64,000 nt of DNA from Daucus carota subsp. sativus (lineage: Eukaryota > Streptophyta > Magnoliopsida > Apiales > Apiaceae), in the NCBI RefSeq assembly GCF_001625215.2, contig NC_030383.2, positions 59,386,949 to 59,450,948 of the forward strand. The letters run 5' to 3'. Each line of letters begins with the position of its first letter. Position 1 is the first letter of the stretch. Below are positions 22,191 to 34,046 of this stretch, piece by piece. Under the pieces are notes generated by a model. It did no database searches, was not told the DNA's origin, and was given only the letters and a program-made list of their open reading frames with translations. A program made the translations under genes and the position numbers.

Positions 22191-23222
22191 CTAATTGGGA
22201 AAAACATTTAGGCTGACGATTAAGAAGACAAAAGCAAAGAAATAAGCAACCCATGAAAGTCTATACACCATGTTCAGCGTCCTTTCGGTCCTCTTTTTTC
22301 CTTCAATTTTCTTTCTTTTTAATTCCAAATATTTTTCATACGTCTCTTTCATTTCTCCTCCATTTGCTTTCTTTCTTTCACCTCTCTCCATGGCTTCCTC
22401 CAAAATTTTGAGAGACTTTTCTCCACTCAAACGCCTCATATGCATGTCCTCCATGTACATATTGAGCTCCCTGAATTTAACATATTTTCCTTCTTTACAA
22501 CCGAATGTCGCCACAATTCTACATTCGACAAGCTCCGACGAATTATCTCCCGAAAGAATTGTCGCAAAAATTACTTGTATGTCATATCCATTCCAATATG
22601 GTTGGACAGACACCGGCCCGAAACTCGACACGTTTACCGCGCGTTTTCGAGTCGGATCAATAACAATCCAACTCAATTTTAGGTTTTCTTGAAGCTCTAG
22701 CAATATGCACTTATCTTCATCACTCTCGAATTTTAACGGAATCTTCACGGTTTCTTTGTTCTCAAGCATGTCCACCCAAAACGAGAAATGCCGAAAGCTC
22801 TTGTCACCCGTGTTCGTAACCACTACTTTAGAAAAAATTAGTTCATCCCCGTAGTGTATATCAACGGCTGAAATTAGTTCCGGCATGTCGCCTTCAGAAA
22901 ACGGGGTACCCTGAGTACGTTTGGTTTGGTCAGGTCGGATTACAGGAAATGCATCGGAGAAAAAAGAGCGGTAGCCACCGGGGAACGTGGAGATCGTCTT
23001 TCGAACAAGAGGGTGTTTGATAGAATCCCACGTCAAGTCACAAATATCTCTCCACAAATTTTCTTTGTTGCAAAGATTGCGTAACATGTGAGAAGCCGAC
23101 GCTGCGCAGGCCAGCGATGCGCCATCGAATTTCGTTAATACGTGACTCTCTATCACATCCGTATGCACGGCGCCGATTGTTGTGGCCGCTCCGCCTTGAT
23201 TAAAAGAACTCGAATGATCCAT
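22191..23222 (-). CDS. F-box protein, At2g27310-like (copy C)
   Basis: Single-exon gene of 343 codons starting at 23222. The F-box is near residues 18-62 (AVHTDVIESHVLTKFDGASL..LWRDIC), followed by FPGGYRSFFSDAFP, ELISAVDIHYGDE and LSWIVIDPTRKRAVNVSS.GPVSVQPYW. The end is Lys/Glu-rich (KYLELKRKKIEGKK), then strongly hydrophobic (LSWVAYFFAFVFLIVSL), a likely C-terminal membrane anchor. It is closest by eye to copy D (shared GGAATTI.AVH N-terminus, NLCN/TLCN and ERKKA/LRKKA blocks). TATATATA at 23286-23293 is a suitable TATA box. Predicted SKP1-binding substrate receptor; target unknown. Confidence 0.9.
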   Translation of the reverse strand: MDHSSSFNQGGAATTIGAVHTDVIESHVLTKFDGASLACAASASHMLRNLCNKENLWRDICDLTWDSIKHPLVRKTISTFPGGYRSFFSDAFPVIRPDQTKRTQGTPFSEGDMPELISAVDIHYGDELIFSKVVVTNTGDKSFRHFSFWVDMLENKETVKIPLKFESDEDKCILLELQENLKLSWIVIDPTRKRAVNVSSFGPVSVQPYWNGYDIQVIFATILSGDNSSELVECRIVATFGCKEGKYVKFRELNMYMEDMHMRRLSGEKSLKILEEAMERGERKKANGGEMKETYEKYLELKRKKIEGKKRTERTLNMVYRLSWVAYFFAFVFLIVSLNVFPN

Positions 23223-24373
23223 TCAATTTAGATTACCTTTCGAAACGAAGATTTATTTTGTGGAAATTTGAGTAAAGATAAGAGATATATATACAGGTAG
23301 GCCTTAGGTAGATAAATACACAATATGGCATTTAGGGCCCGGTCAACTATTGCTAGTCCAAATGTAAGACGTGTTTGGTCAATAAGATTCTATTTTATGC
23401 CAACTTGTTTGATGTGAACACACTACTATTCAAATTTACAGCAGTGGCAGTTCTTTGATGTGAAGATTTTTCGTGGCATTTGGACGTGGCCAAGAGGTGT
23501 CTCGTTGTCGATCAACATGCAAAAAATCATAGTTAGCAGAAAGACGACGATGGTTCGTAGTAAATTACGGGGATCTTTCTTAAACCTCATGCTGTGTCTG
23601 TTTTAAAATTTTTAGAGGAGACACGTATCGTAAGTATGACAAAACCTAATATTATAAATGTCTATTAATATATTTTTTGATTTAATTTTAATTTTTGATA
23701 TAATGTACTTTTTTCATTCCCTTTTTTTGTTTACATGAGTAAGACAATGAGATAAAGAAAATATATAAATTAGTAGAAAAGATAAAAACTAAGGGGGCCA
23801 AATTACGAACATATATAATAATATTTAATGGATAAATATTGAAGAGTGAATTAAAGTAGCGAGTAATATCGAAATATTATATTATAAAAGGTTTAGTGTT
23901 TATAAAAAAATTTGACACGTAAGGAAAGACGAATCAAAAAAAATTTGAAATATAAGGAAATAAATAAACATTATAAATAAATATCAGAGAGAATAATGTA
24001 ACATGATACAACAAACACTTAAAAGCAAAGTAGTGGATAACATACTCATCCCTCCATTCTCATTTATCACCACATCTTTCTGGCAAATATAAAAAATTAT
24101 CATATCCTTCTTGTGCACTTTTACTCTGGAAAAGAATTGTGAGTGGCACCGGCACATATCAACATCGGGCAAAACGACATGGACAACCTGTTTCAATGAT
24201 GTTTCAATTCCATTGTGTAGAATTTGCTTTTTGTTGTGTAAAATTATTCAGAATTTATTTATAATAATTTGTAGAATTTATTTATAAGAATTTGTAGTCC
24301 TGTTCCAAGTAAGAAAGCGGGTGGTCGAAAATATACGGTGGGCAGGAGTTTTGCCCCTTCTTTTTAACTCTTA
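23223..24373. other. Intergenic, no gene seen
   Basis: Promoter side of copy C followed by AT-rich spacer. A degenerate Stowaway-like pair may span about 23708-23960 but cannot be bounded. Confidence 0.4.
23286..23293 (-). promoter_or_regulatory. TATA box of F-box copy C
   Basis: TATATATA about 65 bp upstream of the start codon at 23222. Confidence 0.45.
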
Positions 24374-25391
24374 CTCCCTCCGTCCCATTTTATATAGGCT
24401 GGTTTGACTTTTACGGAAATTAAGAAAAATGTACTATATGTAGTTGAAAAGTGGGTAAAGTGGCGGGACCTATCAATATTTTATAATAGATATGAGATAG
24501 TGGAGGAAAATAGTGGGTGTAATTAGGGGTGAACATCGGCCGGTTTGGACGGTTTGAAGGGTCTAAACCAAACCAAACCGAAATAATCGGTTATTCAAAA
24601 TCTCAATCCAAAACCAAACCATTATGTTTAAAATCCAGACCAAACCAATCCGTTTAAAACGGTTCGGTTCGGTTTAAACCGTTTTTTATATGTAAAACAA
24701 AGTTAGCAACAAAATTAAATTTTAACTTGAAAAATTCAATTTATATTTTCTATTTAATCATATTTAAAGAGGATACAAGAATATATTAGCTTGATAGATA
24801 AAAAGAGACGGAAGAAAATAAAAAAATGTGATTCATATACTTTTATAAAAATATAAATAAAAAGAAAGGAAACATTATACATACATCGAAATTAATATCA
24901 TAAAATAGAATAAATAATATTTTTATAAAGAAATTTTTTACTAGGATACCTTTTATATGTTTAAGATTTTACATTTTTTCGTAGATTATAATTTTATTTT
25001 TAATAATACATTATTAGTACATGTATATTAATATTTAAATCTACACATTCGGTTCGGTTCGGATTTATCGGTTGGTTTGGAGGTAAAAACCGAAACCAAA
25101 CCGAAATAATTCGGTTTTTATAATTTGAAACCATAACCAAACCAAACCGTTATTAAACCGTTAAATTCGGTTTGGACGGATTGGATCGGCCGGTTTCGGT
25201 CGGTTTGGAGAATTTTTGCTCACCCCTAGGTGTAATAGTGTTTATTTATTAAAAAGAGAATATAAAATATAGAGGTAGTGGGTGTAATAGTGAAAAGTAG
25301 TGTTAAAAAATAGTAAGTATTATGGGTTCATTCATTTTGGGACGTCCTAAAAATAATGAGATCACATAAAATGATGAGACGGCGGAGGGAG
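24374..25391. mobile_element. Stowaway MITE interrupted by a hAT element
   Basis: Outer ends are CTCCCTCCGTCCCATTTTAT and GACGGCGGAGGGAG, with TA on both sides (24372-24373, 25392-25393). Removing the insert at 24524-25228 and one target copy leaves an element of roughly 305 bp, like its relatives at 10895 and 33455. Confidence 0.85.
24524..25228. mobile_element. hAT-type MITE (705 bp), 8-bp TSD, nested
   Basis: Ends are TAGGGGTGAAC and GCTCACCCCTA, an imperfect inverted pair. The 8-bp duplication GGTGTAAT is at 24516-24523 and 25229-25236, typical of hAT elements. Both subterminal regions are packed with AACCAAACCG / CGGTTTGG words in both orientations, likely transposase-binding repeats. 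No transposase gene. Confidence 0.88.
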
Positions 25392-25679
25392 TACCTAGTT
25401 ACATGAAACAATGGGACGCAAACCATTACATAACACCAAGGTCGAATATATATTTTTGACGAAATTTTAAATTTTTGGTTCTTGGGCGTGCCATTATTCA
25501 AATTTTTTGGTCAAAAGTTGAATTTTTTTGATGAAATTTAATCACAATTATTTTCGACCGTTTGGTCACATTTGACCAGTCAAAAATGGTAGTCGAATTT
25601 AACAGGTGGAAAACGTAAATAAGTTCGACTATTTTTTATTTTTGACTCCTTTATAATATTGATTGCCTATGATTCGGTC

Positions 25680-26225
25680 CAGTGTTGTGAAACACGCAAA
25701 ATAAAAAAAACGCAAGCTCCAATTTTGAAGCGCAACTCGTAAAGCGCGATTACTCGCGCGATTTTTAGACAAAAATGAAATTATCTATATAATTATATAA
25801 TTCCGAGAATGTTACTTCTAATATTAGTTTCAAACAAAATAATAGTTTCAACATAATGGAAATATCACATAAACTATCATATTATCAATCAATAACATTT
25901 AGTAAGTCAAAGGCTTCCGAATCGTTTAGCTCGATCTCAGGTCCTTCGAATTCTCTCTCTTCCTCATCATCATCTTCATCTATGAGTTGTGAGGCAGTAG
26001 GTTATAATTTATAAAGATACAAGTAGGGTTTTTTTAACTTCGGGGTATTTCAGTCATTCTATACTTTTGCGAGTTTTTGCGCTTTTTACAGCGAGTTTTT
26101 GCGAGTAATCGCGCTTGACTCGCGATTTTTGGACAATTTCAAAATCACGCTAAATCGGTCATACGCAGCTCGCTGGACCTTCGCTTACTCGCGAAGCGCG
26201 ATTAATCGCGATTTTCACAACACTG
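25680..26225. mobile_element. hAT-type MITE (546 bp), 8-bp TSD
   Basis: Inverted ends are CAGTGTTGTGAAA and TTTTCACAACACTG. The 8-bp duplication ATTCGGTC is at 25672-25679 and 26226-26233. The subterminal parts hold many GCGAGT, CGCGATT and AAGCGC words in both orientations. Non-autonomous. Confidence 0.9.
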
Positions 26226-26233
26226 ATTCGGTC

Positions 26234-29200
26234 GAATTTTGCTTTTTTCAACCATAAATGGTTGAGTACTTGAGTATAGGTTTTTTCGACAAGATTACGT
26301 TTGGGGATCAAAAATAGTCGATTTTTATGTAGGACATGTTCCTTATCCAATATAATAGTTTCATATAAATTTTAAATTATGAAAAGTACATTCTAAACTA
26401 AATTATATATTTTCTCGTGATATATTTTAAAATTTTTGGTTGCATGATAAATAAATAACAATAATTTGAATAATTTAGTCATAAAAAGTGTTTTAATTTG
26501 ACGATCATATTTATATTTTGCTAGTTATACACGGATTAATTTTAAAAACAAGAAAATAGAACGTATAGAGTGGGGGCAGATTTAGAATTTAAATTTGTAA
26601 GGGCAAAAAGAACGACGAGACGGAGGAAGTTTATGTCTTTGTCTTCAATCATGTGAACAAAACTGCAATTCAGTAATTTTCAATAAATTAAATATAAAAA
26701 TTCTATAAAATTTATTAGAGGAAAGTACACATACCGTTCCCGTTATGACTCCGTCCCGTTAGCCCCGCCCATCCGAACACTCTTCCTCCTACTTTCCCAA
26801 CTTCTGCTTCTGCACATGTAAAATTTATTGGAGAATTCAAGCTTTCTAGTAAAAGTTAGAGCTAACAAACATGAGAAAAAATTGTCTGTGACCGATACCA
26901 AACTCGGGAAATAAAAAATTAATAGAGCCAGTTGTGCGTTTCTTTACTTTCTATGATGACTTTAGAAGAGTGACAATTCAGAGGCTCATCAATTTTAAAT
27001 TCGCATTTTCGTTTTTATAAGTAGCCGAATAGGAGGCCGGGTCACCGACTGACCGTAGCTGGGTCAAGTGAATGTTTTAAGTTCGCCTCCGAGATTTGGA
27101 CTGAGACTACAATATTATAAGTATGTTAAATGTAAATTATACTTTCTTTTGTGAAAGAAATAAAATCTTTATTTACTTTAATCGAAAATCAATATACTAG
27201 AATTCATATTTAACTATGAATATATTTGATCTATGTTTCATAAATTTAAAAAATTGGTCAGACTTACGAGACTCACGGTTGAATATTTATATAAGTACTT
27301 CGATAATTCGAATCCAGCCGGATTAGTGTGCTTCAAAATTTGGCACGGGTCAAATGTCAAATTTTAATCATTTTCCAGGCAGTTTACGCATTTCAGCTTT
27401 CTGCAAGCAAAGTCGGCATTCCAGAAATTAAGGTGGTGGTGCTCTTTCCAGGAAAGATCATATTCGATAAATTATGGTACCGTTGCTTTTTCTAGGAAAG
27501 ATCACATTCGAAGTAAAGCCTATTCTACAGTGATATATATCCGTTTGCAATCAATATATATCCATTTGGCTGCTTGATAGAAAAAGCTGGCCGGTGCCTT
27601 GTAGATTAGGTAGTGTCGTCGTCATCAGGTTTAGGCCGGTATGAACAATACGCGAAATTCACAAAAAAGAAAAACAGTAAGGTGCGCTTTAGCTGAACTT
27701 AAAAAAGGAATTTACTCTCCCTAGTCCTTAATATAAACTTTTTACGCATAATTTTAGAAGATTTGACTATATATTTAAAATTATTCAAAAAATTTATTTT
27801 CAGAATAATAATATTTATGTCATATTAAACACGAACCCGATCGGAAACCCGTGGATTTGGATTTGAATTTGATATGCGAACACGATTGTATTTGTATTTG
27901 GATTTTAAAAATAATTTAGATTCGAATTTATATATCTTAGATATCTGAACCAATCCGAGCCATTGTCATTTCTAAACAGAGGAAACATGAAAATCTAAAA
28001 AAAAATATCACACTCCTCTGTCTCCCTCAATTGTTTACATAGGGAGAGAGGATTCGACATATATTTTATACTCTCATCAAATTTAATTTCATAATAAATT
28101 ATTTAAAAACACTGGACGCAGTATTGGCCTGTCTCCACCAAGCATTCAAGCAATGAAGCCCTGCTCGGAGCCCCAGAACACTTTTCAGATAATAAATACT
28201 GAAGATAACCTGCATGTCAACTGTGCAAGATTACGACCGTGAAATATTATGTACGGGATTTTTTGGATAAACTTAAAAAAATTTATTCATTACTTAAAAC
28301 AAAAAGTGGATTAAAAGTGATAATTTAATAAGTTAATAAAACGTTTACAAAAAACGAAAATTTTGATAGACAAGTTAACATTTTCGACTTTTTAAGAGTG
28401 CTTCTACCTATTTACAAAAACATGTCAAAAAGAAGAGAAGTCAGAAGCACAAGCCGCTTCTGTTAAACAAACATGGGCTATAACTGAACAACACGACTCT
28501 CAAAAGTTTTCAAATTTTTTTTACATAATATGCATTTAAATATAAATTGTATATTTATCAGTGTTTCAACTAATGTTAACTAAGATATCTTAAATTTTGA
28601 GCTTGACGAGTACCTGAACCGAAGAAAACCCATTTACTTATCACCAGAGTATAATTGGCCAATTGCGGACACATGAAAAAACTCAGGATAAAAATGGTCC
28701 ACAATAGCGACTGAACATAGCTTAATTGATGCTGAGAGCTGTCATGAACTCATGGGTGCTCGATCGACTGTGAACTTGTTAGTCTTGAATATCACCGCTG
28801 AAAGGTTCTGATTACTAAATAAAGCCCTGTTCCGCTAAATATCTTGCTACAAAAATCTATAAGCAGGTTGTAAATCGATCCAAATTAGCCGATATCTCAA
28901 CTTATATTCGGTTTGAAAATATAATAAATATATTATATTTATTTCAAAAATCATCCAAATATGACAAGGAAAAATAAATTCGAATAAAATATGATTTCGC
29001 ATATGAACATTCGTATACCGGCTTAGATCAGGTTTCATAACTAGAATAGAAAAAATAGCTACTTGAATCATGGTGCGTTTGTTTCACAACAACGTTATGG
29101 TAGTTGCACCATCACCCGTACTTTGAATTTAATTAGGGATTTTCTATGGTGTGCTCAAGGACACACAATAGTCCCTAACTCTAATAAAAATAGTTCATTT

Positions 29201-31136
29201 TGATTGGTGGATAAACAATAAATGATATGATTATGGCCCCATGCATTCACATCAACTCTACCAATCAAAATAATCCATTTTTATAGAACCGATTTACTAA
29301 TTAAGTGCTAGGTGTTTCAATCAGTGGTACAAAAAGCTGGAGGACTTGGACCGAGTTTGTCTAAGCTTAAAGTCATCTCATAAATTCATCTATGTTTTAA
29401 TGTGTTTGTGTAATATATTAAAAGTCGGCTTTAAATCAGAAATAAGTCAGAAATTAACTTAAAGTCACAATTAAATTTGAGGTAACTTTTTCAGTGACTT
29501 AATTTTTTTGAACTTTTTTTTGATAAAAATTACTCACAAATCATAAGTTACTTGTAAATCACTTTTATATTTTATTATTATATTTTTAATAACTCATAAA
29601 TATTAATAAGTCAAAATTATCCAAACTGATATTTTAAATACCCAACTTATCAAATGAGTCACGTTACGTCATAAATCACGCTTAAAAGTTGTTTGATTAT
29701 TTACACATCATTTAAGTGTTTGATCATATAACAAAAATTAATCGAGAATTTAACAAAAGTATATCTTTTTATAATTTAATATCTCTTAAAAATATTTGTA
29801 AAAAAACTATCCACAACTAAAAAGTATTAGATGCAACTTTTTCACATGATTCAGCAACTTCTCTTAAAAAAATTTGGAGTTGTTTTCAATTATATTGGAT
29901 ATGAATTTTAGTTGTATCTAATTAAACAAAACTATTAGAAAGATAGTAGTTTCATAAAAAAATTATAAAATAAAATTATTTTTACAAAAACCTATAATTT
30001 TATTATATTTTTCAAAAATAATTTTCCATTTTCAATAAAAAATAATATAAATATTTTATTTTAAAATTTTATTAATATTAAATATACTATCAAGATTCTT
30101 AAACTTACACATAAAAGTACTCAAACAAGAACAGGGAGCAGTACTTGCAAATTGCAATACATTGCAGTAACTGGATCAGTAGTTTTTTATATAACTTTTA
30201 CACTTGACTGCTCCTCGAAAAACAGATAGATTTTAAAAGATTGTGTCGGTCGAGGTAATTGGCATCCTATAACCAAAACATAAGCATCACTCAAGTTACA
30301 ACAGACGCCTAAGGTTAATAATGTGTCTGTTTTGAATACGCATACGCGACTCTTATTTAGGATGATGAAATCAAGCGAGCAGTAAAAAAGTGATTCTCGT
30401 CATAAAAATTTGAGATTTCCTTATACTCATCCCCTGTTTTACACGTATAGTATGAGTAAAAAAGTGTAACCGCTCTGCATCAAAATGCTTCTGTGCTCTA
30501 CGATTCACATTCTTTTTTCAATTATGTTGGTAAAACTGACGGTGAAAAAATCACTCAGATTTATAATGTCAGATTGTGAAAGATCAGAATCAATTCAAGT
30601 GGTGGACATTCAAATTCAGAGAAAGAAAGAAAAAGTCATGCATGTTTTCTACTTCAAATTTACTCAACAAGATTATCTATCGGTTTAAATCAAAATCAAA
30701 CTTCAAAATCAAATTTCAATAGTTTGATTTGGCATGATCTTTTGCGGAAATTAGTGCGTATCAATGGATCCTCACGGACGTTGGTTCGTCGAATGATTCG
30801 GCAAAATTTCACGCGGTTTCTAAATAATTTTGGCGAGGCAATTATATTCTTGTGGTGAGGATGTCTGAATTCGTGTCAACATAGTTTACAGTGGTATTAT
30901 ATGGGGTTGGGGAAGAAAAGAAATAGATTCCGTTAGATTGGTGGAGGTACACAAGAAGGAATCAAGTTAATTCAAGAAAGTGTTCATCAATGGCGGTTCT
31001 TATCCAGTTTGATATCTTCGTTTCAGATCGTTATCACCCATCATCGACAGGTAAATCCCATGTGAAGAAGATCATGGGCTAAGGTATTATATTATTATTA
31101 TATCACACACAATTTTATTCATTGTGTATTAAACCG
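26234..31136. other. Long gene-poor stretch
   Basis: AT-rich with scattered transposon debris: Stowaway-like half-ends near 27715 and 28016, and GATTTTCTATGGTGTGCTC near 29140, which resembles one end of a plant MITE without its partner. The two copies of TCTAGGAAAGATCA(C/T)ATTCG near 27446-27512 are a small direct repeat. No coding region of recognisable type. Confidence 0.5.
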
Positions 31137-31256
31137 ACAGTCTTCACGGAAACAGTCTCTCTACTTGGGGTAGGGGCATGATCTGCGTACATCTTAACCC
31201 TCCTCAGACGACTCTACTCTAAGCGGCATATACTGAGTATGTTTGGTTTGGTTTAG
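31137..31256 (+). mobile_element. SINE 3' fragment
   Basis: ACAGTCTCTCTACTTGGGG, TAGGGGCATGATCTGCGTAC, then ATCTTAACCCTCCTCAGAC and TATACTGAGTATGTTTGG follow the order of the 3' body of Au-type plant SINEs, which end in (TTG)-like tails. The tRNA-derived head is missing. Confidence 0.6.
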
Positions 31257-31728
31257 TTATATTGGTCAACGCCAATTGTTTTTACGAGCTTATGAAAAAA
31301 TCATGTTTGGACCAATGAACCTAAGGAAGGATCTATTAATAAGTATGGGAGACACATGTTCATCCTAAAATTCTTTTGACATTTTTATATTTTAAAATTT
31401 TATTAAATTATAAATATATCTCTAAAAAATTTTAAAATATCTACTATATATTTTTTAAAAATTTGCTTGATTCACATGCTAGATCTGTCCGAGTGAGCGT
31501 TCCTCTCTATGAAACGTTAATATCTCTAAACTAGCGAGCTGCAGATGCCAAGAACTCAAAAATGCACTTAGCAAACCATATTTTTATCATTCCATCACAC
31601 ACATGAAAAACCAGTTCTTGAAAAACAAACACAAAGAAACTATGTACAAACTGGAATCACAAAGTCTAGCACTATCTAATATTCCATGTAGTTTACCTCG
31701 GTACTTATTTATAATTACCTAGTTTAAA

Positions 31729-32724
31729 CTATTCTTCAGCGAAGGGATTAGAGAAACGCCAAAGAAAATCCATAAATCTGTCCACAATATTTTCCTTTTT
31801 CACTTCATCTCTCTTCTTTCTCTTCAGATCAACAAATTTAGCATACATCTCTTTTTCTTCTCCTCCAGTTGCTTTCTTTCTTAATCCATTATGCAGAGCC
31901 TCTTTCAAAATCCTCAAGCTCTTTTCGCCATTCAACCGCGTCCAATCCATGTCCACGACGCATAAACTCAGCTCCTTAAGTTTGATATTTTTCCCTTCGA
32001 AACGAAATATTGCTGTCACTCTACACTCAACAAACTCTGTTGTGTAAATGCCTCTGTTATCACCCGAAACAATTGTCGCGTATTTCACCTTTATTCCACT
32101 CCCATCGACCCAGCATGGTCGCACAGATATCGGCCTCAAACTCGACACGTTGGCTGCCCGTTTTAATTTCGGATCAATAATAATCCAGCTCAATCTCAGC
32201 TTCTCTTCAAAATCCAAAATGCATTTCTTCTCGTCTCCTTCATATTTAATTGGCATTTTCGAAGTACCTTCTCCGTCAAGCAAGTCGATGCAGAACTGTA
32301 GCCCAAGAAAGTTACTATCACTCGTATCCGTCGCCTTTACATTACTGTAAACCGGATCATTACCATAGTACATATCAACAGCCGAGATTAGTTCCGAATT
32401 GTGTACTTGACCTATGTAGCTCCCCTCACTAGGATTCGGGCGAAGAAGAGGAAACGAATCGGAGAAAAAAGATCGGTAACCACCCGAAAACGTAGAGATA
32501 ATTTGTCGAACAAGAGGGTCTTTTATGGAATTCCATGTAGAATTACATAGATCTTCCCACAATTCATCTTGATTGCAAAGAGTGTGTAAAAGGTGGGAAG
32601 TAGAGGCCGTAGAGGCAAGAGCCGGGCCGTCGAATCTTGTTAAGATGTGTGTTTCGATGATATTTTGGTGCACGGCGGTGATTGTGGTGGCTGATCCGCC
32701 CTGTTTATCAGAGTTTGAATCCAT
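31729..32724 (-). CDS. F-box protein, At2g27310-like (copy D), lacking the C-terminal hydrophobic tail
   Basis: Single-exon gene of 331 codons from ATG 32724. The F-box is near residues 18-61 (AVHQNIIETHILTRFDGPAL..LWEDLC), then FSGGYRSFFSDSFP, ELISAVDMYYGND and LSWIIIDPKLKRAANVSSLRP. It is nearest to copy C. After the Lys-rich segment the protein ends DRFMDFLWRFSNPFAEE, without the strongly hydrophobic last segment seen in copies A, B and C, so this product is probably soluble. A TATATA box at 32801-32806 lies about 80 bp upstream. Expected role: SCF adaptor; target unknown. Confidence 0.9.
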   Translation of the reverse strand: MDSNSDKQGGSATTITAVHQNIIETHILTRFDGPALASTASTSHLLHTLCNQDELWEDLCNSTWNSIKDPLVRQIISTFSGGYRSFFSDSFPLLRPNPSEGSYIGQVHNSELISAVDMYYGNDPVYSNVKATDTSDSNFLGLQFCIDLLDGEGTSKMPIKYEGDEKKCILDFEEKLRLSWIIIDPKLKRAANVSSLRPISVRPCWVDGSGIKVKYATIVSGDNRGIYTTEFVECRVTAIFRFEGKNIKLKELSLCVVDMDWTRLNGEKSLRILKEALHNGLRKKATGGEEKEMYAKFVDLKRKKRDEVKKENIVDRFMDFLWRFSNPFAEE

Positions 32725-32800
32725 TCGAATTCGAGCTTCTTTGATATTTCAGTTTATTTCTGTGATTTGAAAGTGAATAAGTAGATATAAATTCGGCAAT

Positions 32801-32806
32801 TATATA
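32801..32806 (-). promoter_or_regulatory. TATA box of F-box copy D
   Basis: TATATA on the minus strand, about 80 bp upstream of the start codon at 32724. Confidence 0.4.
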
Positions 32807-33454
32807 GCCACCTAACTTACGGTTGTCAAAAATTTAATACAACGCCCATCTTGTTGCATGCATGTGGGCACGCTGGTCATTTCCCCAAGTGAAAGGATAA
32901 ACATGCACTGTCGCGTACCCCAGTACTTTTTCTTAGCCAAAAATAAGAGAGTAAGATTTTTGTTTTGCTGGTCGACATCAACAATTAATTTAATTAATTT
33001 CAATGTCTGCAATTATTTCTATTTTATTATGTTATATCTTGTTTGATAGATTAAATTGTGTCATCAATTACATTTTGAAATAAAATCAATCCTGATTTAT
33101 ATCGTTAGGGTCCAAAGATCAGTATTAAGTATTATTAAGTTTTTATTTTATAGTATATAATTATTGCTAACATATATGAATAAGGATGAGATATCTTTAT
33201 CTTTACTAATACCAACACTTTTTTTACACGAAACCGACAAAATTTTTTAGTTAAGTGGGCCAATGGATTATACAGGAGAGATATGTAGTCATGGACATAA
33301 GGTTTGGGCTTTTCACTTTGACACCATATATGTGCTTATATGTGCTTCTGTCAGAATGGGCCTTTAGTTTCGTTGAAAACTAAAGGAAAGTATCATCTTT
33401 ATGTGATTGTTTTATAAAGACTTTCTGATCAACGAGGGTTTGTTTTATGGGATA

Positions 33455-33731
33455 CTCGCTCCGTCCCTTTGAAGAGTATACATAATTGGACACAGAGATT
33501 AAGAAAAATGTATAAAATAAGTATAAATAGTGAGAAGAGGAAGAAAAGTGGGTAAAGTAGTGAGTCCCATCAATATATAATTGATAGATTTGAAAAATTA
33601 GTTGAAAGTAGTGGGTGGATGGGTTTTTTAAATTATAAAAGTCTGCTATTTTGGGAAAATTTTGAAATGTATAGAATTGAGTGGGACATCCAAAAGAAGA
33701 AAGTGTATAAAATTAAATGGGACGGAGGGAG
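33455..33731. mobile_element. Stowaway MITE
   Basis: CTCGCTCCGTCCC to GGGACGGAGGGAG with TA flanks (33453-33454, 33732-33733). Body related to the elements at 10895 and 24374. It lies about 300 bp upstream of psaO. Confidence 0.85.
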
Positions 33732-33879
33732 TATTTGATTGGCCATAGCCCATAGAGTAGCACTAGACATGCATGTTTAGTAAACTGCCACACTGGCAAG
33801 TGGCAACCACTGGATCGTAAGACAAGTGGCAGCTACAAAGTCCATCTGGCCCTAATAATCCATTTTATCCACTTAAGTC

Positions 33880-33885
33880 CACGTG
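33880..33885 (+). promoter_or_regulatory. G-box CACGTG upstream of psaO
   Basis: CACGTGG core 162 bp upstream of the psaO start codon, with TTATCC (GATA-type) at 33909-33914. G-box plus GATA motifs are common in light-responsive promoters. The functional link is inferred. Confidence 0.45.
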
Positions 33886-34046
33886 GCATGTTGTAATTGA
33901 GTGACATATTATCCGAGCAATCTAAATCCAACAAAAATCCTTCTATCCACCACACATGCAATAGATCAAAACTAAAAAGAATTCCAACAATAATAAATCA
34001 AGCAGTGCCAATAACAAGCCTTTGGTCAGAATCAACACAACCAAAA

